Assembly: GCA_035079385.1 (NCBI GenBank)
Contig: JAVHKY010000063.1
Span: 2,483,775-2,547,774, forward strand
From: Aspidiotus rigidus
Lineage: Eukaryota; Arthropoda; Insecta; Hemiptera; Diaspididae
Reading direction: 5' to 3'
DNA: 64,000 bases
Positions 33,402 through 45,352 of this stretch are shown here, piece after piece. Every line of letters starts with the position of its first letter. The first letter of the stretch is position 1. The notes under the pieces are model-generated. The model made no database searches. It had not been told where the DNA came from and was given only the letters and a program-made list of their open reading frames with translations. The translations under genes and the position numbers were made by a program.

Positions 33402-33626
<225 letters not shown>

Positions 33627-34534
33627 ATTGTACAAACTATCTACGCGTATTATTCACTCCTGATTTCTCAACGCAGTAAATGTAATGTCTTGAGTGAAGC
33701 AGCCGTAGAAATCCTTTCAAAGAACTTTGTCAACTGTTTGAATATGGTAGAGTATCCAAATTAAAATGCAACAGTAGTCTACTTCAGTACTTCCAGCATA
33801 TTCATAAGAATCAAATTTCGATAATAATCGTTTGTATATATGATTCGCTCGTAAAGCTCATAATCTCTCTGGTATTGTGTCGTGATGTTGTTATACAAAA
33901 TCTTTTTTAGCTTATTCACGCCCTATCCTTTTCAAAGGGTGTACACAGAATACTAACTGGGGGCTCTACTAATTTATCGGAAGCTAATTACGATTTCGAA
34001 TAGTACCTGTCTGTTCAGAATATTAACGAGTACCATCTTCGCCACTTACCATCAAATATGACAAATGACTAAACACTGTAGGTATTTTTGTTTATATTGG
34101 TGTATTTTCAGTATTCAGCGTTATCTCTATATATCAACTACCCCAAGTTCATGAAGATAACTTGATAACTATTACTATAGTATGCGCGGTTTTGTGAACA
34201 CACGCCGTAAATTTATTCTTGTAGTAAATTGTATACGTAATCTGTAACTTCATTTGGCAAAACGTTGTGTTACGCTATATTATGAAGAGGGCCAGAAACG
34301 TGCAAAGAGAAGATCGAGTTTCGGGCGGACGCGCGCCAAGGGTAGTCTGTAATGAATGGTAATACGTGACCATAAATTTCGTCAAAGCTATGCAGCGAGA
34401 TTGTTTAGCATGAGCAGGATGTTTACGCCACCGCAGCGAAATCTTATTCGAATAAAACAAAAATACTCTACGTACAAAAAAACGCGTTATATTTACAACA
34501 AATGTGCATCAATTCGTCTATATACGAATGAAAT
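33627..34534. other. Non-coding stretch, nothing recognised
   Basis: No gene or repeat end recognised. Confidence 0.5.
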
Positions 34535-34786
34535 GAAGGGTACAGGGAAAAAACGGGGAAATATCCGAAAAACTTTTCTTCGAGAAAATCGTAGTTTTAT
34601 GTTCCAATCTTTTGCTGTTAACATACTTTTGCGAGAAAATGAACAGAAAATATGGTACGTTTCAATGAAAAAGAAAAATTTTTGAGATCAGTACATCAAA
34701 GAGCAGGTCTTCATCTACAAGAATCAATAATTAACTCGAGAATGAAAAAAAAAACGGGCATTCCCCGTTTTTTCCCTGTACCCTTC
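34535..34786. mobile_element. MITE with 26-bp perfect inverted ends
   Basis: The termini 34535-34560 and 34761-34786 are exact reverse complements, starting GAAGGGTACAGGGAAAAAAC. Both sides are flanked by AAAT (34531-34534 and 34787-34790), a candidate 4-bp target duplication. The 200-bp interior is non-coding. The superfamily is not clear from these ends. Confidence 0.75.
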
Positions 34787-35191
34787 AAATAATTTGAAAG
34801 AAATTTTTTCATTACCTTACGCCCAAAAAAAGCACCTCTATTTATTTTCTTTTCAACGTCGTTTTTCCGTTTTCTTCTCTGCTGTTTATAACCTTCTCTA
34901 CTGATTTCACTTTCCTCGATACATTACAATAATATATTTCATGACAAGGTGCGAAAGCGACGTTTTGAGTGACGAGTTCGGTGTAGTTGCGACGCGAGTC
35001 GAAGACGAGCGGAGCAAGCCGAACGAGTCACTCGAGTCGCTTCGCTCCTTGTCTTGGAAGATTTTTTTTATAACGACGGCTACGAGTGTGCGTTTTTTGT
35101 TTTGTCGTCAACTCGTCACCCGGTCGCCGTTGCACGCAATTTCTCCTGCTGCTAATATAGAACATTATCACCCACTATCGATATGGAGCAA
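34787..35191. other. Non-coding stretch with imperfect GC-rich hairpin
   Basis: An imperfect inverted pair, gagtgacgagttcgg (about 34966) and ccgaacgagtcactc (about 35021), encloses CpG-rich sequence. An open frame crossing this part (34941-35339) runs into the SINE and is not credible as a gene. Confidence 0.4.
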
Positions 35192-35275
35192 TGCGGCGCA
35201 GCTGGTAGTGCAACGGCTTGCGAAGTCAGGAGTGCGTGGTTCGAGCCACGATCGCGGAGACAAAAAAAAAATAAT
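35192..35275 (+). mobile_element. tRNA-derived SINE with poly-A tail
   Basis: An A-box-like GGCGCAGCTGGTAGTGC is followed about 30 bp later by a B box GGTTCGAGCC (35238-35247), then a short unrelated segment and a run of ten A. The spacing is right for an internal RNA polymerase III promoter, but no acceptor stem pairs, so it is not a tRNA gene. The head differs from the SINEs at 45892 and 62235, so this is a different family or subfamily. Confidence 0.65.
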
Positions 35276-35490
35276 AAAGAGAAAATGGCCGTCGAGAATG
35301 GAGCGGGCAGAAAAGTGTGAATTCAGGGTGGTAATGTAGCAAGCGGGCGGTAAAATGAGAGAAGACGATAGAAAAGTAAATAGACGACCTGCAAAGTAGA
35401 TCGAGTTCTCAAACAGCTACTTTCGCACCTAAAATCGACCAACAAAAAACGCATTTTCGTAGCAGGAGTTATAAAAAGGAAGTGATTATA

Positions 35491-36366
35491 CGTAGGTATA
35501 CTACCTACGGCTAAAACGTTATTCGTAGGTATAGTACAATGACTCACGAATTATCTTGTTGCCCTATATTATCATGTCTTGTGACAAATATTTCTGTATT
35601 GAAGTATGAAGCAGGAATTATCTTGTAGGTAGTAACTTCTCGCAGCGTCTCTGAAGCTCAATGAGCGTGGGTGCACATGCTCTTTCACAAAAGCTTGGAG
35701 GCCCTGCAAGAACGCAGGCAGTACATGAGTATTGAAGATGGAGGCGTTCGCGAGATGTACAAAACTGAGGCTTGCACATATGACTGTCGAACCACGCAGT
35801 GCACCTATACATTTTCTTGCAACCACCAAGCACCATGCCGACATATCCTGCTGAAGCGGGAACACGACACTGACTCCCTTTGTTCTGTGTTTTCCGAGGC
35901 TCAATTCCACCCACGGTATTACAAGAGTACTCATGCTTCTACCAGCCAGTCAACACCCTCCCTTGATGCTGATGTTGTGGATGATGTAGTTCTAGATGAT
36001 GTAGACTCGTGCGCGCCAAGAACCTTGAATACTCACGAGAAGTACCTACAATTTGATCTCACCCGTCATGATGAACATAGCCACCCTGGTGTCGTGTCAT
36101 GGCACTGAGCAATTCAACTCATACTTGGCAACCATGAAGGAGATGGAGAAGTTGATTAGATCAGGCTCCGATATTCGTCCAATGCTATTTCAAGTGTTGG
36201 TTCTGCGAGAAGTTAGGTACAAATAACGTTTTACCCGTAAGGATACTACCTATGAATAACGTTTTAGCCGTAGGTATACAACTACTACCCACGGATAACG
36301 TTTTAGCCGTAGGTATGCTACCTACGAATAACGTTTTAGCCGTAGGTACTATACCTACGAATAACG
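35491..36366. mobile_element. SWIM-like/MULE-like element with tandem-repeat ends
   Basis: The right end (36219-36366) holds about four imperfect 37-bp units of ataacgttttagccgtaggt plus tacctacga. The left end (35491-35534) holds one unit in the opposite orientation, so together they form inverted ends. The SWIM-like frame at 35671-36108 lies between. Long terminal repeats with internal tandem units and a SWIM-bearing product fit Mutator-like elements, but no DDE transposase core is visible, so it is a shortened element. Confidence 0.5.
35671..36108 (+). CDS. SWIM-like zinc-finger protein fragment
   Basis: A 145-residue open frame contains QCTYTFSCNHQAPCRHILL at about residues 42-60, then LKREHDTD and FSEAQFHPRYYKS. 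The PCRHIL block with a following FHPRYY-type stretch is typical of SWIM zinc fingers of MULE-type transposases and related proteins; the leading CxC is imperfect (CTY). It shares APCRHI, REH and FH-RY with the frame at 38734-39378, which supports real coding ancestry. The acidic tail (DVVDDVVLDDVDS) is unexplained. The start is uncertain, and the DDE core that should precede the SWIM part is missing. Confidence 0.55.
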   Translation: MHMLFHKSLEALQERRQYMSIEDGGVREMYKTEACTYDCRTTQCTYTFSCNHQAPCRHILLKREHDTDSLCSVFSEAQFHPRYYKSTHASTSQSTPSLDADVVDDVVLDDVDSCAPRTLNTHEKYLQFDLTRHDEHSHPGVVSWH

Positions 36367-36745
36367 CCAACCTTATAAAAAAGCCTTTTTCTTCAAGGAA
36401 TACGTAAAAAAAAATTACAAACAGTACTTTTTATAATACTTGTAGTGACAGGAACACTTATTAGGCCTACAATTTAAATTGGTTATCGTTCAAAAAGAAT
36501 GTTTACAAATTTTTCGAATGGCACCACTGACTTGATTTTCGCCACGGTTCTGATAACAGCATGTTTCCCTACGAAAAACGAACACGATAGGACGGAGCAC
36601 TTTCGCTTCATGTATTTAAAAAAAAATGTTTTAAGAAAATTTGCTCCACACGCTACGCTCGTGCCGCAACGACACGAACTCGCTTTTGTCGCTTATCTAT
36701 AGAATATAATTATTATATTGCACTGACAAGTGTCAAAAAAGTATG
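36367..36745. other. Non-coding stretch
   Basis: No gene or repeat end recognised. Confidence 0.5.
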
Positions 36746-36952
36746 TTTTCCTAATACGTGCTATGAAAGCGCTCGTTTTCTTAAGTGAAAAGCGTTGGCA
36801 AAACTGGTGATTGCCCCACCGTGCGTCACGCTATCAAACGTGCTTTGGAACAGTGGGGAAAATCTCATTTCTTCACTGTTTTTAATTTCATTTCTTCACT
36901 GTTTCTAATTTCATTTCTTCACTATTTCACTTTTTCGCACGTATTAGGAAAA
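36746..36952. mobile_element. MITE-like sequence with 16-bp inverted ends
   Basis: TTTTCCTAATACGTGC (36746-36761) and its exact complement (36937-36952) bound 207 bp. The interior contains a 26-bp unit (atttcatttcttcactgttt type) repeated about three times. No clear target duplication was found. Confidence 0.5.
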
Positions 36953-36969
36953 ATAGCGTCTATACGCAC

Positions 36970-37028
36970 TGGAAAAGTAAGCGATTGCCGATGAGTTGCA
37001 ACTGTTGCAGCACGAGCGCTTACTTTTC
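36970..37028. repeat. Hairpin, GGAAAAGTAAGCG arms
   Basis: GGAAAAGTAAGCG and its complement CGCTTACTTTTCC flank a 33-bp loop that itself contains the pair gttgcaac. It directly follows the MITE-like unit and may belong to the same family. Confidence 0.55.
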
Positions 37029-38474
<1,446 letters not shown>

Positions 38475-38646
38475 ACGCGCGCGGTTTTTCTCTCCTCCTC
38501 CTCCTCCTCCTCTTTTTTTTTTTTTTTTTGTAGTAATAATAATTAACTTAATCAATCGTGTATTTATGTATTTGAACACCCTGTTAGCCTACTGGCTGTT
38601 TTCGGTACCACCAAAGGAATTAAATCCATGTGAATAAATAAGTAAA

Positions 38647-39365
38647 ACGTTATTTGTAGGTGACGTGTAATAAGTTGAACTCTTACCTTTATGTCAAGCA
38701 GTCGGAAGTTCGGGACAATGATCTAAGTCATCTATGCAATCTGTGTGCATGAGTGTGAAGCAGCACGCAGTAGATGTAACTCCGGTTTCATCACTCGATA
38801 TGGACGCATTTCAGGTTGGACAGATCATTTTCTTTGCGGGAATGCTTAGATGTAGTCCCTGTGCCACTGCCAGAGAGGCACCGTGTCGCCATATTATCCT
38901 TTTCAGAAGGGAACATGAAAGTGGGAGGGCAATTTTCAGCGTTTCTCTGTTCCACGCGCGGTATCATCATAACACCTCATCTACGTGTACAGCAACTTCA
39001 ATCAGAGAAGCAGAATTTCCTAATGAGTGCAAAGATTCGCCGGACGTACATTTTCCTTCAAATGACTCAGGTGACACCCCAAAAACATGGAAACACAAGC
39101 TCAACTCTGGCAGTAGCATAGTGACTACATCTAAACGAGCCCGCAAAGGAAATAATCAGATCTGTCCAATCTGCAATGTGTCCATATCGAGTGATGAAAC
39201 CGGAGTTACAACTACTGAGTGCTGCCTCACACTCATACACACAGAGTGCATACATGACTTAGACCATTGCCCGACTGCTTGGCATAAAGTCAAGACTTCA
39301 ACTTGTTACACGTCACCTATAAATTATGTTTCATTTGTTGATGGTACTGTACCTACAAATAACGT
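38647..39365 (+). mobile_element. Second SWIM-like element with 15-bp inverted ends
   Basis: ACGTTATTTGTAGGT (38647-38661) and its exact complement (39351-39365) bound a segment that carries one SWIM/RING-like frame. The end sequence matches the terminal units of the element at 35491-36366 (taacgtt..gtaggta), linking the two. Confidence 0.6.
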
Positions 39366-39378
39366 CATCCATAAATAA
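38734..39378 (+). CDS. SWIM-like plus RING-like protein of a mobile element
   Basis: A 214-residue frame. Residues about 39-62 read CSPCATAREAPCRHIILF then RREHESG and SVSLFHARYHH, matching the SWIM-like block of the frame at 35671. Residues about 140-185 contain ICPICNVSISSDE, ECCLTLIHTECI and HCPTAW, a RING-finger-like or PHD-like Cys/His pattern (CxxC, CC, HxxC, C). The last residues (GTVPTNNV) are encoded by the terminal repeat of the element, which suggests the frame now ends in the repeat and not at its original stop. The DDE catalytic core is absent. It may be a captured fragment or a truncated transposase. Confidence 0.55.
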   Translation: MQSVCMSVKQHAVDVTPVSSLDMDAFQVGQIIFFAGMLRCSPCATAREAPCRHIILFRREHESGRAIFSVSLFHARYHHNTSSTCTATSIREAEFPNECKDSPDVHFPSNDSGDTPKTWKHKLNSGSSIVTTSKRARKGNNQICPICNVSISSDETGVTTTECCLTLIHTECIHDLDHCPTAWHKVKTSTCYTSPINYVSFVDGTVPTNNVIHK

Positions 39379-41017
39379 ATATTGGGCCTGCTATAATGAA
39401 GGCTTAGTATACTGATGTCCACTAGACTTATTCTAAACTAATTTTCTCGTTTCTCTGCGTAATGAGCAATTACGTGAATTGAGCGTAACATATGTATTTA
39501 AATATGCTTTTGAACCACCATTAAAATCGTGATATTGACCCTCTGAAACGCGAAAGAAAACATACCCCACACTAGAAATCCAATACACTCTAAAGAATAA
39601 AATATCTCCTCAAGTCGGTCACCAGAAAAAGAAAAAAAACTATTCTTAACTAAATTGCAGGGAGAATATTATAATATGTACCTCCTTTTTCGAAGAAAAT
39701 TCGGTAAAACAATTGGTATGAATCTATGGTGGGCGAAACCTGAAGGGAAAAAGAAAGGTGTATCACTCATCCGTTTTTATTGGTGCAAACGCTTCATTGT
39801 TTTGAAAAAAACGACACTATCGATTTACAACCTTTTACAAATAAAACAGACACATCAATGGAGTAAATGTTCACTCGAACAGTGATAAAATCAAAATTTA
39901 TAAGCGCGTCGAAAAGTTCTCGAAATCACATGGGACTTCCGCCGGCTTAATGTCGATTTGGTTTGCTATAAAAGACAGGGTGTTAAATAAGAATGCACAA
40001 ATACAGTCATCTCATACACATACAGTTCGTGTGTGTGTATGTATACACAGGGGTATTGAATAAAAATCTGAACAAGTATTGTGAGTTCGCGAAGTATCAG
40101 ATTGTGAACTTCAACTCCGCCACAAAAGATGATTTCTCTTTCCCTTCCGGAAGATACGAATACACAGTAAGTTTTACGCGATTTCACGCAATTTCATCTT
40201 TTTGCTTTCACTTTCTTTCAAGCTCTCCCCTGAGTTCGATTCATATCTTACAAAGAACTCGACCTTATCGCCCTTTTATAAGACAATTTTATTTTAGTTT
40301 TCTTTTGCTTTTGTAAGTGATTATGAATGTTGTTTATTTCTGTAATTTGGTAGTATATTATGTTGAAAAGAATGTGAAAAGTAGAACAGACTCAAGAAGA
40401 TACTGGTTGGTGCTATGTTCTAATACTGTGAATCACAAATTTAAAATTGATGACTTCATCATCTGAAACTATTATTAAACAAATTTATCTTTATTCATTA
40501 GTCTCTTTGATCGCTTACCAGAAGCTCATTTTTTCGTCATTTTGATAACTTTCTATATCTTTTCATCATTCAACGACAGAATATAAGAATAGATTAGATT
40601 GTATGAAAAGTTTATTTTCTGTGAAAAATAGCAGTACGAAAAAATAATAAAAACTCACGAAATGATAAGTAGTGGTAACAAAAAGTTATAGTGTTCCCCC
40701 AAGAGACGCGAAGCATACGATGGGGAGGGGGATTGAGAGAGAGGTGCTCCTTTAGTAGACGATACACCCATACAGTTGTGGTCTTGCGGCATGCAAAATG
40801 ATTGTGATTATCCCGTGTACGATGAGTCAAGCCATATCTTATATTATATAAAGGCAGAACGCGATATTTTGTGGCTCGTGTTCTCAACTTCTACTCGTCT
40901 ATTTACTTCAAAAGATGAAAATAGTTTCGTGTAAGCGGTCTCAAGGTTTTTTCGCTTTTATCGGAACTCATAATGAGTGAGTGAGGTATAAGTAGAGCAC
41001 CAATACAGGCGACACAA
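39379..41017. other. Non-coding stretch with two hammerhead-like motifs at its end
   Basis: No gene recognised. Short frames at 39.6-40.9 kb lack domains. The motif at 40447-40469 is described separately. Confidence 0.45.
40447..40469 (+). ncRNA. Hammerhead-like core
   Basis: TTGATGA followed by CTTCATCATCT and GAAAC. The order fits, but the stem II candidate is poor and the first base of the box is changed. It may be a solo Penelope end. Confidence 0.25.
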
Positions 41018-41041
41018 CTGATGATGGGATAACATCCGAAA
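41018..41041 (+). ncRNA. Hammerhead-like ribozyme core, best-preserved
   Basis: An intact CTGATGA box is followed by TGGGAT, an AA loop, ATCC-type complement and GAAA. Stem II (GGAT with ATCC) is perfect. The following sequence (tataagcaactaataaagta) resembles Penelope 3' ends in this window, but no coding remnant was found within a few hundred bases. Stems I and III were not established. Confidence 0.45.
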
Positions 41042-41250
41042 GTACTCTTGTATAAGCAACTAATAAAGTAGATTTGTACAATTGGAAAACCCTTTTTCAA
41101 TTTTCGCTTTCGTTTTACTGACTTTTCTAACTAGAAAAGTGAGGTATTACACCCGTAGCAAGGTGAATGGAGCGAGGGGGCAATGAACTTTCTCGACGTT
41201 TTAGAGGTTCTAGATCACAACTAGCATAAAAAAATTTCCGGCTTCCTTAT

Positions 41251-41514
41251 ATATATATATATATATATATATAAGAATATGCTCCTGCATATTCTTGCAC
41301 GCTGGCACTCGCAGACAGGATAGGTAGTCGTAGTTGTTATAAGAGATTAGAATAGAGATTGCGAGTGTCAGTTAATTCACGTTTTGTACGTGTAGTTGAG
41401 ATATCCTTCAATAGAGACTCGGTAGCAGGAAAGACGAAGGTCTTCGGATCAATAGAGACCTGTTGCCGAGAAAGACGAAGTTCGATTCTTACATATATAT
41501 ATATATATATATAA
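41251..41514. repeat. Segment bounded by two (TA)n tracts
   Basis: TA runs at about 41251-41272 and 41495-41514 bound a 220-bp segment that copy A lacks. Inside, gagactcggtagcaggaaag and gagacctgttgccgagaaag are similar phrases about 55 bp apart. Confidence 0.5.
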
Positions 41515-42112
41515 GATTTTTTTGTCCGTGTAACTCCTCCGAAACTACCCGATAGATTTTTTTGAAACTCAGTCATATTGTAGTATTATATCTGAAGATG
41601 TGCACCTGCAATTTTTTTGAGAATCGGATGAGTAGTTCTCGAGAAATTTTCACTTTTTTGAAAAAATTTTCATCATTACGAGTAGCTTCTTACTAATAGC
41701 CGCGAGTAGCTGCTTACGTTACGAGAAGGGGATTTTCCTATCCTTTTACCTCTAGTGATGAAGAACCTTTTATCAGTCAACACGTTCATTCTTGGTTCAT
41801 TCCTAACCAAGGTCCATTGAATTTTATTTTCGATGATATTTCATTCAAATTTAGTACCCTTGCATCTCGCTTCCTACAGCCCTACAGCCTTGAATTTTGT
41901 TTTGTCAAATTTTATTTGTTTTGTTAAATTTGTTTTTGAATGGATAGTGGCAATGGCGGGTTGTTCATTTTTTCATTATTATTAGTTGAGTTTGAATGAT
42001 TAAGAACAATTTTTTTTAATCTTCATCAAGTTTGCCGATGCGAGACTACCTTGGTGACTTTATTCTTAATTAATTATTGATTTATACGTCATTTTTTCAT
42101 GTATACATGTAT

Positions 42113-42754
42113 GATGTAAAATCTTGACAAATCTGGCGATGCTGTGTTTCCACAGAATCGAATCAAAAAGTCAAGTTCCCGAAGGAAAGGCAGGTCGGCT
42201 GACTGCACTCGGAAGGATAAACAGGACGAAAGAGGAATAGCGTTATATGGTCAAAGCTCCGAACTTTGTCCGTGAGTAGGAGAGTGACGCGACTGACAGT
42301 GAAGAACGTTCACGTTCTTACATCTCCACCGCTAAGAGGAAAAGGATAAGGAGTAGACTTTTTTGATACGGCTTACTGCATGGTGTAGGCTTACTGCGCA
42401 CGCAGGAGTGGACTTGGTCCGTGTACCTACGGGGAGTGGAGTGTATCCGTGTACCCAGCTAATGCGGCTTACTGCATGATGTAGTCTTACAGCGTTCATC
42501 TACTGGAGACCGGGAGACTCAGTTATTTTGATTCGATTTGTAAGATGTAAAATCTTGACAAATCTGGCGATGCTGTGTTTCCACAGAATCGAATCAAAAA
42601 GTCGAGTTCCCGAAGGAAAGGCAGGTCGGCTGACTGCACTCGGAAGGATAAACAGGACGAGAGAGGAATAGCGTTATATGGTCGAAGCTCCGAACTTTGT
42701 CCGTGAGTAGGAGAGTGACGCGACTGACAGTGAAGAACGTTCACGTTCTTACAT
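42113..42754. repeat. 211-bp direct repeats, TRIM-like
   Basis: Copies at 42113-42323 and 42544-42754 are nearly identical (about two differences seen) and are separated by 220 bp. Each can be trimmed to start TGTAA and end TTACA, as LTRs do, giving a unit the size of a miniature LTR element (TRIM). However, I found no convincing primer-binding site, polypurine tract or target duplication, so a simple segmental duplication is also possible. Copy A lacks the whole block. Confidence 0.6.
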
Positions 42755-43628
42755 ACATAATTGATAGTGGTTCATAGTTGATTTGAGGTGTCTCAGGAGG
42801 TGGAAATACCATTTTCCATTTAAACTGGCTTTTTTGAGTGAGATTTGAGGTTAGACTAACAAGTGAACCAGGCTATATTTTTTTTACCGACTTTTCTAGC
42901 TAGAAAAGTGAGGTATTTTGTTAATACGTTTGGAAAATATGTTGAAGCGTGAGGGAAGGAATGAGGGGTTGACTGGTGGGTGGTTGGTTGCTTCTTTGGC
43001 TTCGACATTGATTTTTTTAGTTTTTCGGGATCTCCTTGTAGCTGGATTCCCAGATGAAGAATCTTAGGATGGAGTTTGCATAGAAAATGGTGACATGATA
43101 GCGTGAATACAATTTATGAGTGCACGAGAGGAATAGCAGCTGGAGATAGCTTTGAGAGACGCCAGGAATCGGAAGTGATAAGGAATTAAACCACTCAGCC
43201 TAATATACTGTATACTAGACTAATACTAGGCTAAGGATAATGTATAGGAAAAAATGATTGTAGAGCTCTTTTTTTCACCTACTTTTCTAGCTCGAAAAGT
43301 GCGGTATTACATCTGTAGCAAGTTCGACAGGGGGAAGAAGCAGTCAACTTTCTCGACGCTTTGGAGGCCCTGTATTACTTTCAGCATGAAAAAATCAGGT
43401 TTTTTTTTATATAGGCCTATATTTACGCTGACAGAAATTTTTTTTCCGCGGATCTCCTCCAAAACTACTGGACGGATTTTTTTGAGACTTAGATAACTTA
43501 TAGACTCAATCTGAAGATGGGTACCAACAATTTTTTCGACGATTAATTGATAGTAATTCCACAGCGCATTTCCAGTTGAGTTAATACGATTCTGTAGGTT
43601 ACGGTTAATCATATTGGGAGTAGGTAAT

Positions 43629-43950
43629 AGACCATTTTTGTGATGACGTATATGTGGAAAATTTACATTTGCAAGCTGCTACTCTGCTGGCGCGCATAGT
43701 GCTCGTTTACATAGGATTTTGCAGACTTTGATAAATATTAGAAGAACCCTTCGAATGTTAAGCTTTTGCGATATTTTTAACAAAAGTAGAACTAATGATG
43801 AACATTTTTCGTATGAAACATCTGGAGATTCAATAAACAGCAGGACACGTATACTCAAATTCATTCAAATATAGTATCTACAGTCATATCTAATGTAGAT
43901 ACCTTTTTCATAAACGAGATGAAAATTATGACGTGATACAAAAATGGTCT
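43629..43950. mobile_element. 322-bp MITE inserted in copy B
   Basis: The termini are AGACCATTTTTGT and its exact complement. Copy A has an uninterrupted site at the matching place, where gggagta joins directly to a match of the right flank, so this is an insertion. The target duplication is short or ambiguous (AT or TA). Copy B also has 4 extra bases beside the left end. Confidence 0.75.
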
Positions 43951-44033
43951 ATTGAAATATCAATTTGCAAATATCGCAGAAACGACTGTTATAGTCTCGT
44001 AGCAGTTTGGGCAGGGGGAGGGGGAGAGGTTTT

Positions 44034-44323
44034 TCTGGAGACGTTTCGTAGGTTTTAGATGACTCGTAGCCTAAATTAAAACAGAATTCGGTGTTTACTC
44101 TGTTATTAGTTGATGTGACGTCATAGTGATAGAATTTATAAACTGAGTTTTATTGTTCATTCTACAAATGTGATGCGATCTGCGAAACCATAGGATAAGT
44201 CGCACTGGTGGGACCACCCCATGTAAAACTCGCCTCGGAATATAGCGATATCAACATGCAGTTAACCAAAATAATCTCTTTTGAGTAACATATCGTGGCG
44301 CAAATATTCGGCAAACAACACGA
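44034..44323. repeat. Left arm of a 290-bp inverted repeat
   Basis: This is the near-perfect reverse complement of 45065-45352. It comprises the end of copy B from ctggagacgtttcg through the first half of the MITE that starts at 44170, so the inversion happened after that MITE inserted. Confidence 0.85.
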
Positions 44324-44437
44324 AGATATTTGTGTTTATAGCATGTGTAGTTAGGTATTATGAAGGTAGGTTTTACATAGGGGGGGGGGGGGGTCCCGCC
44401 AGCGCGACTTATCCTATGGTTTCGCAGATCGCATCAC
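44170..44437. mobile_element. 268-bp MITE with long inverted ends and AAAT target duplication
   Basis: It starts GTGATGCGATCTGCGAAACC and ends with the complement; inverted similarity runs about 60 bp inwards (ataggataagtcgc, then a G run). AAAT flanks both sides (44166-44169 and 44438-44441). Copy A has the empty site with a single AAA-T. A frame at 44281-44553 across it is not credible. Confidence 0.85.
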
Positions 44438-45064
44438 AAATATTTGACATGATGGACAGGTCATTGGTATTTAATTTAAAGAGAGGGAGTGACTCTCTCA
44501 ATGATGTTTGCATTATGGTTGAAAAGTCGTGTACTACTCACGCGACTGCGTGAGTGTTTTTCCTTTGGAAACCCTTCCGAGGATATCGAATGATAGATGA
44601 ATTCAGTCCTCATTTTTTCCTGTAATTGTCGTTATAGTGTGCGTGGCGTATGTAGTGGCCAATCAGTAGTATTGTACCTGCTTCCCGTGAGCTGTGTCTA
44701 AAATTTGATATTAGAAAATTCCACGGAACGTTGGAAAATCAGCCACAAATTTGTACCGTAATTTTGTATGCGTTGTGTTATTTCTAATCTTATAATTGTT
44801 TTGAATTTATCATTGTTCGAAGACCTTATTTCGTATTTCGATGGAAAAACGAAGGTGTTGAGCGATCCTCGAGAAATAATTTTCAACAGAAAAAGTTTCA
44901 TGCATGGCTTATTCGACATCCTTCTTCTTTATTCTTTATTTCGTCGTACAAGCTCTTATCTGCACTCGGGTTATGAGCTTGATGGTGAACCAATTTCAGA
45001 TACGTTGGATGTGATTCACTGCTTCCATATAAGAGACGATGTTATGGATGGATGGATGGATGGG

Positions 45065-45352
45065 GTGTTGTTTGCCGAATATTTGCGCCACGATATGTTA
45101 CTCAAAAGAGATTATTTTGGTTAACTGCATGTTGATATCGCTATATTCCGAGGCGAGTTTTACATGGGGTGGTCCCGCCAGTGCGACTTATCCTATGGTT
45201 TCGCAGATCGCATCACATTTGTAGAATGAACAATAAAACTCAAGTTTATAAATTCTATCACTATGACGTCACATCAACTGATAACAGAGTAAACACCGAA
45301 TTTTGTTTTAATTTAGGCTACGAGTCATCTAAAACCTACGAAACGTCTCCAG
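45065..45352. repeat. Right arm of the 290-bp inverted repeat
   Basis: Near-perfect reverse complement of 44034-44323, beginning next to a short GGAT repeat (gatggatggatggatgg) that may mark the breakpoint. It holds only half of the 44170-type MITE. Confidence 0.85.

Larger units (their letters stand above)
41120..45352 (+). repeat. Large interspersed repeat, copy B, with nested insertions
   Basis: Co-linear with copy A (28045-29535, minus strand) over 41120-42000, about 43125-43628, 43951-44169 and 44438-44570. Relative to A it carries extra DNA at about 41240-41515 (bounded by TA repeats), 42057-43125, 43629-43950 and 44170-44437, and then a partial inverted duplication (45065-45352). The phrase ttttctagct-gaaaagtg occurs three times (41126, 42891, 43280), so copy B may itself be composite. 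No coding frame is credible. Confidence 0.7.

Noticed and set aside
35192..35262. Functional tRNA gene
   Set aside because: A and B boxes are good but no acceptor stem forms and a poly-A tail follows.
34941..35339. 132-residue open frame
   Set aside because: It runs through a hairpin and the SINE; no domain is visible.
44281..44553. 90-residue frame across the 44170 MITE
   Set aside because: It crosses the MITE end and the poly-G run and has no domain.
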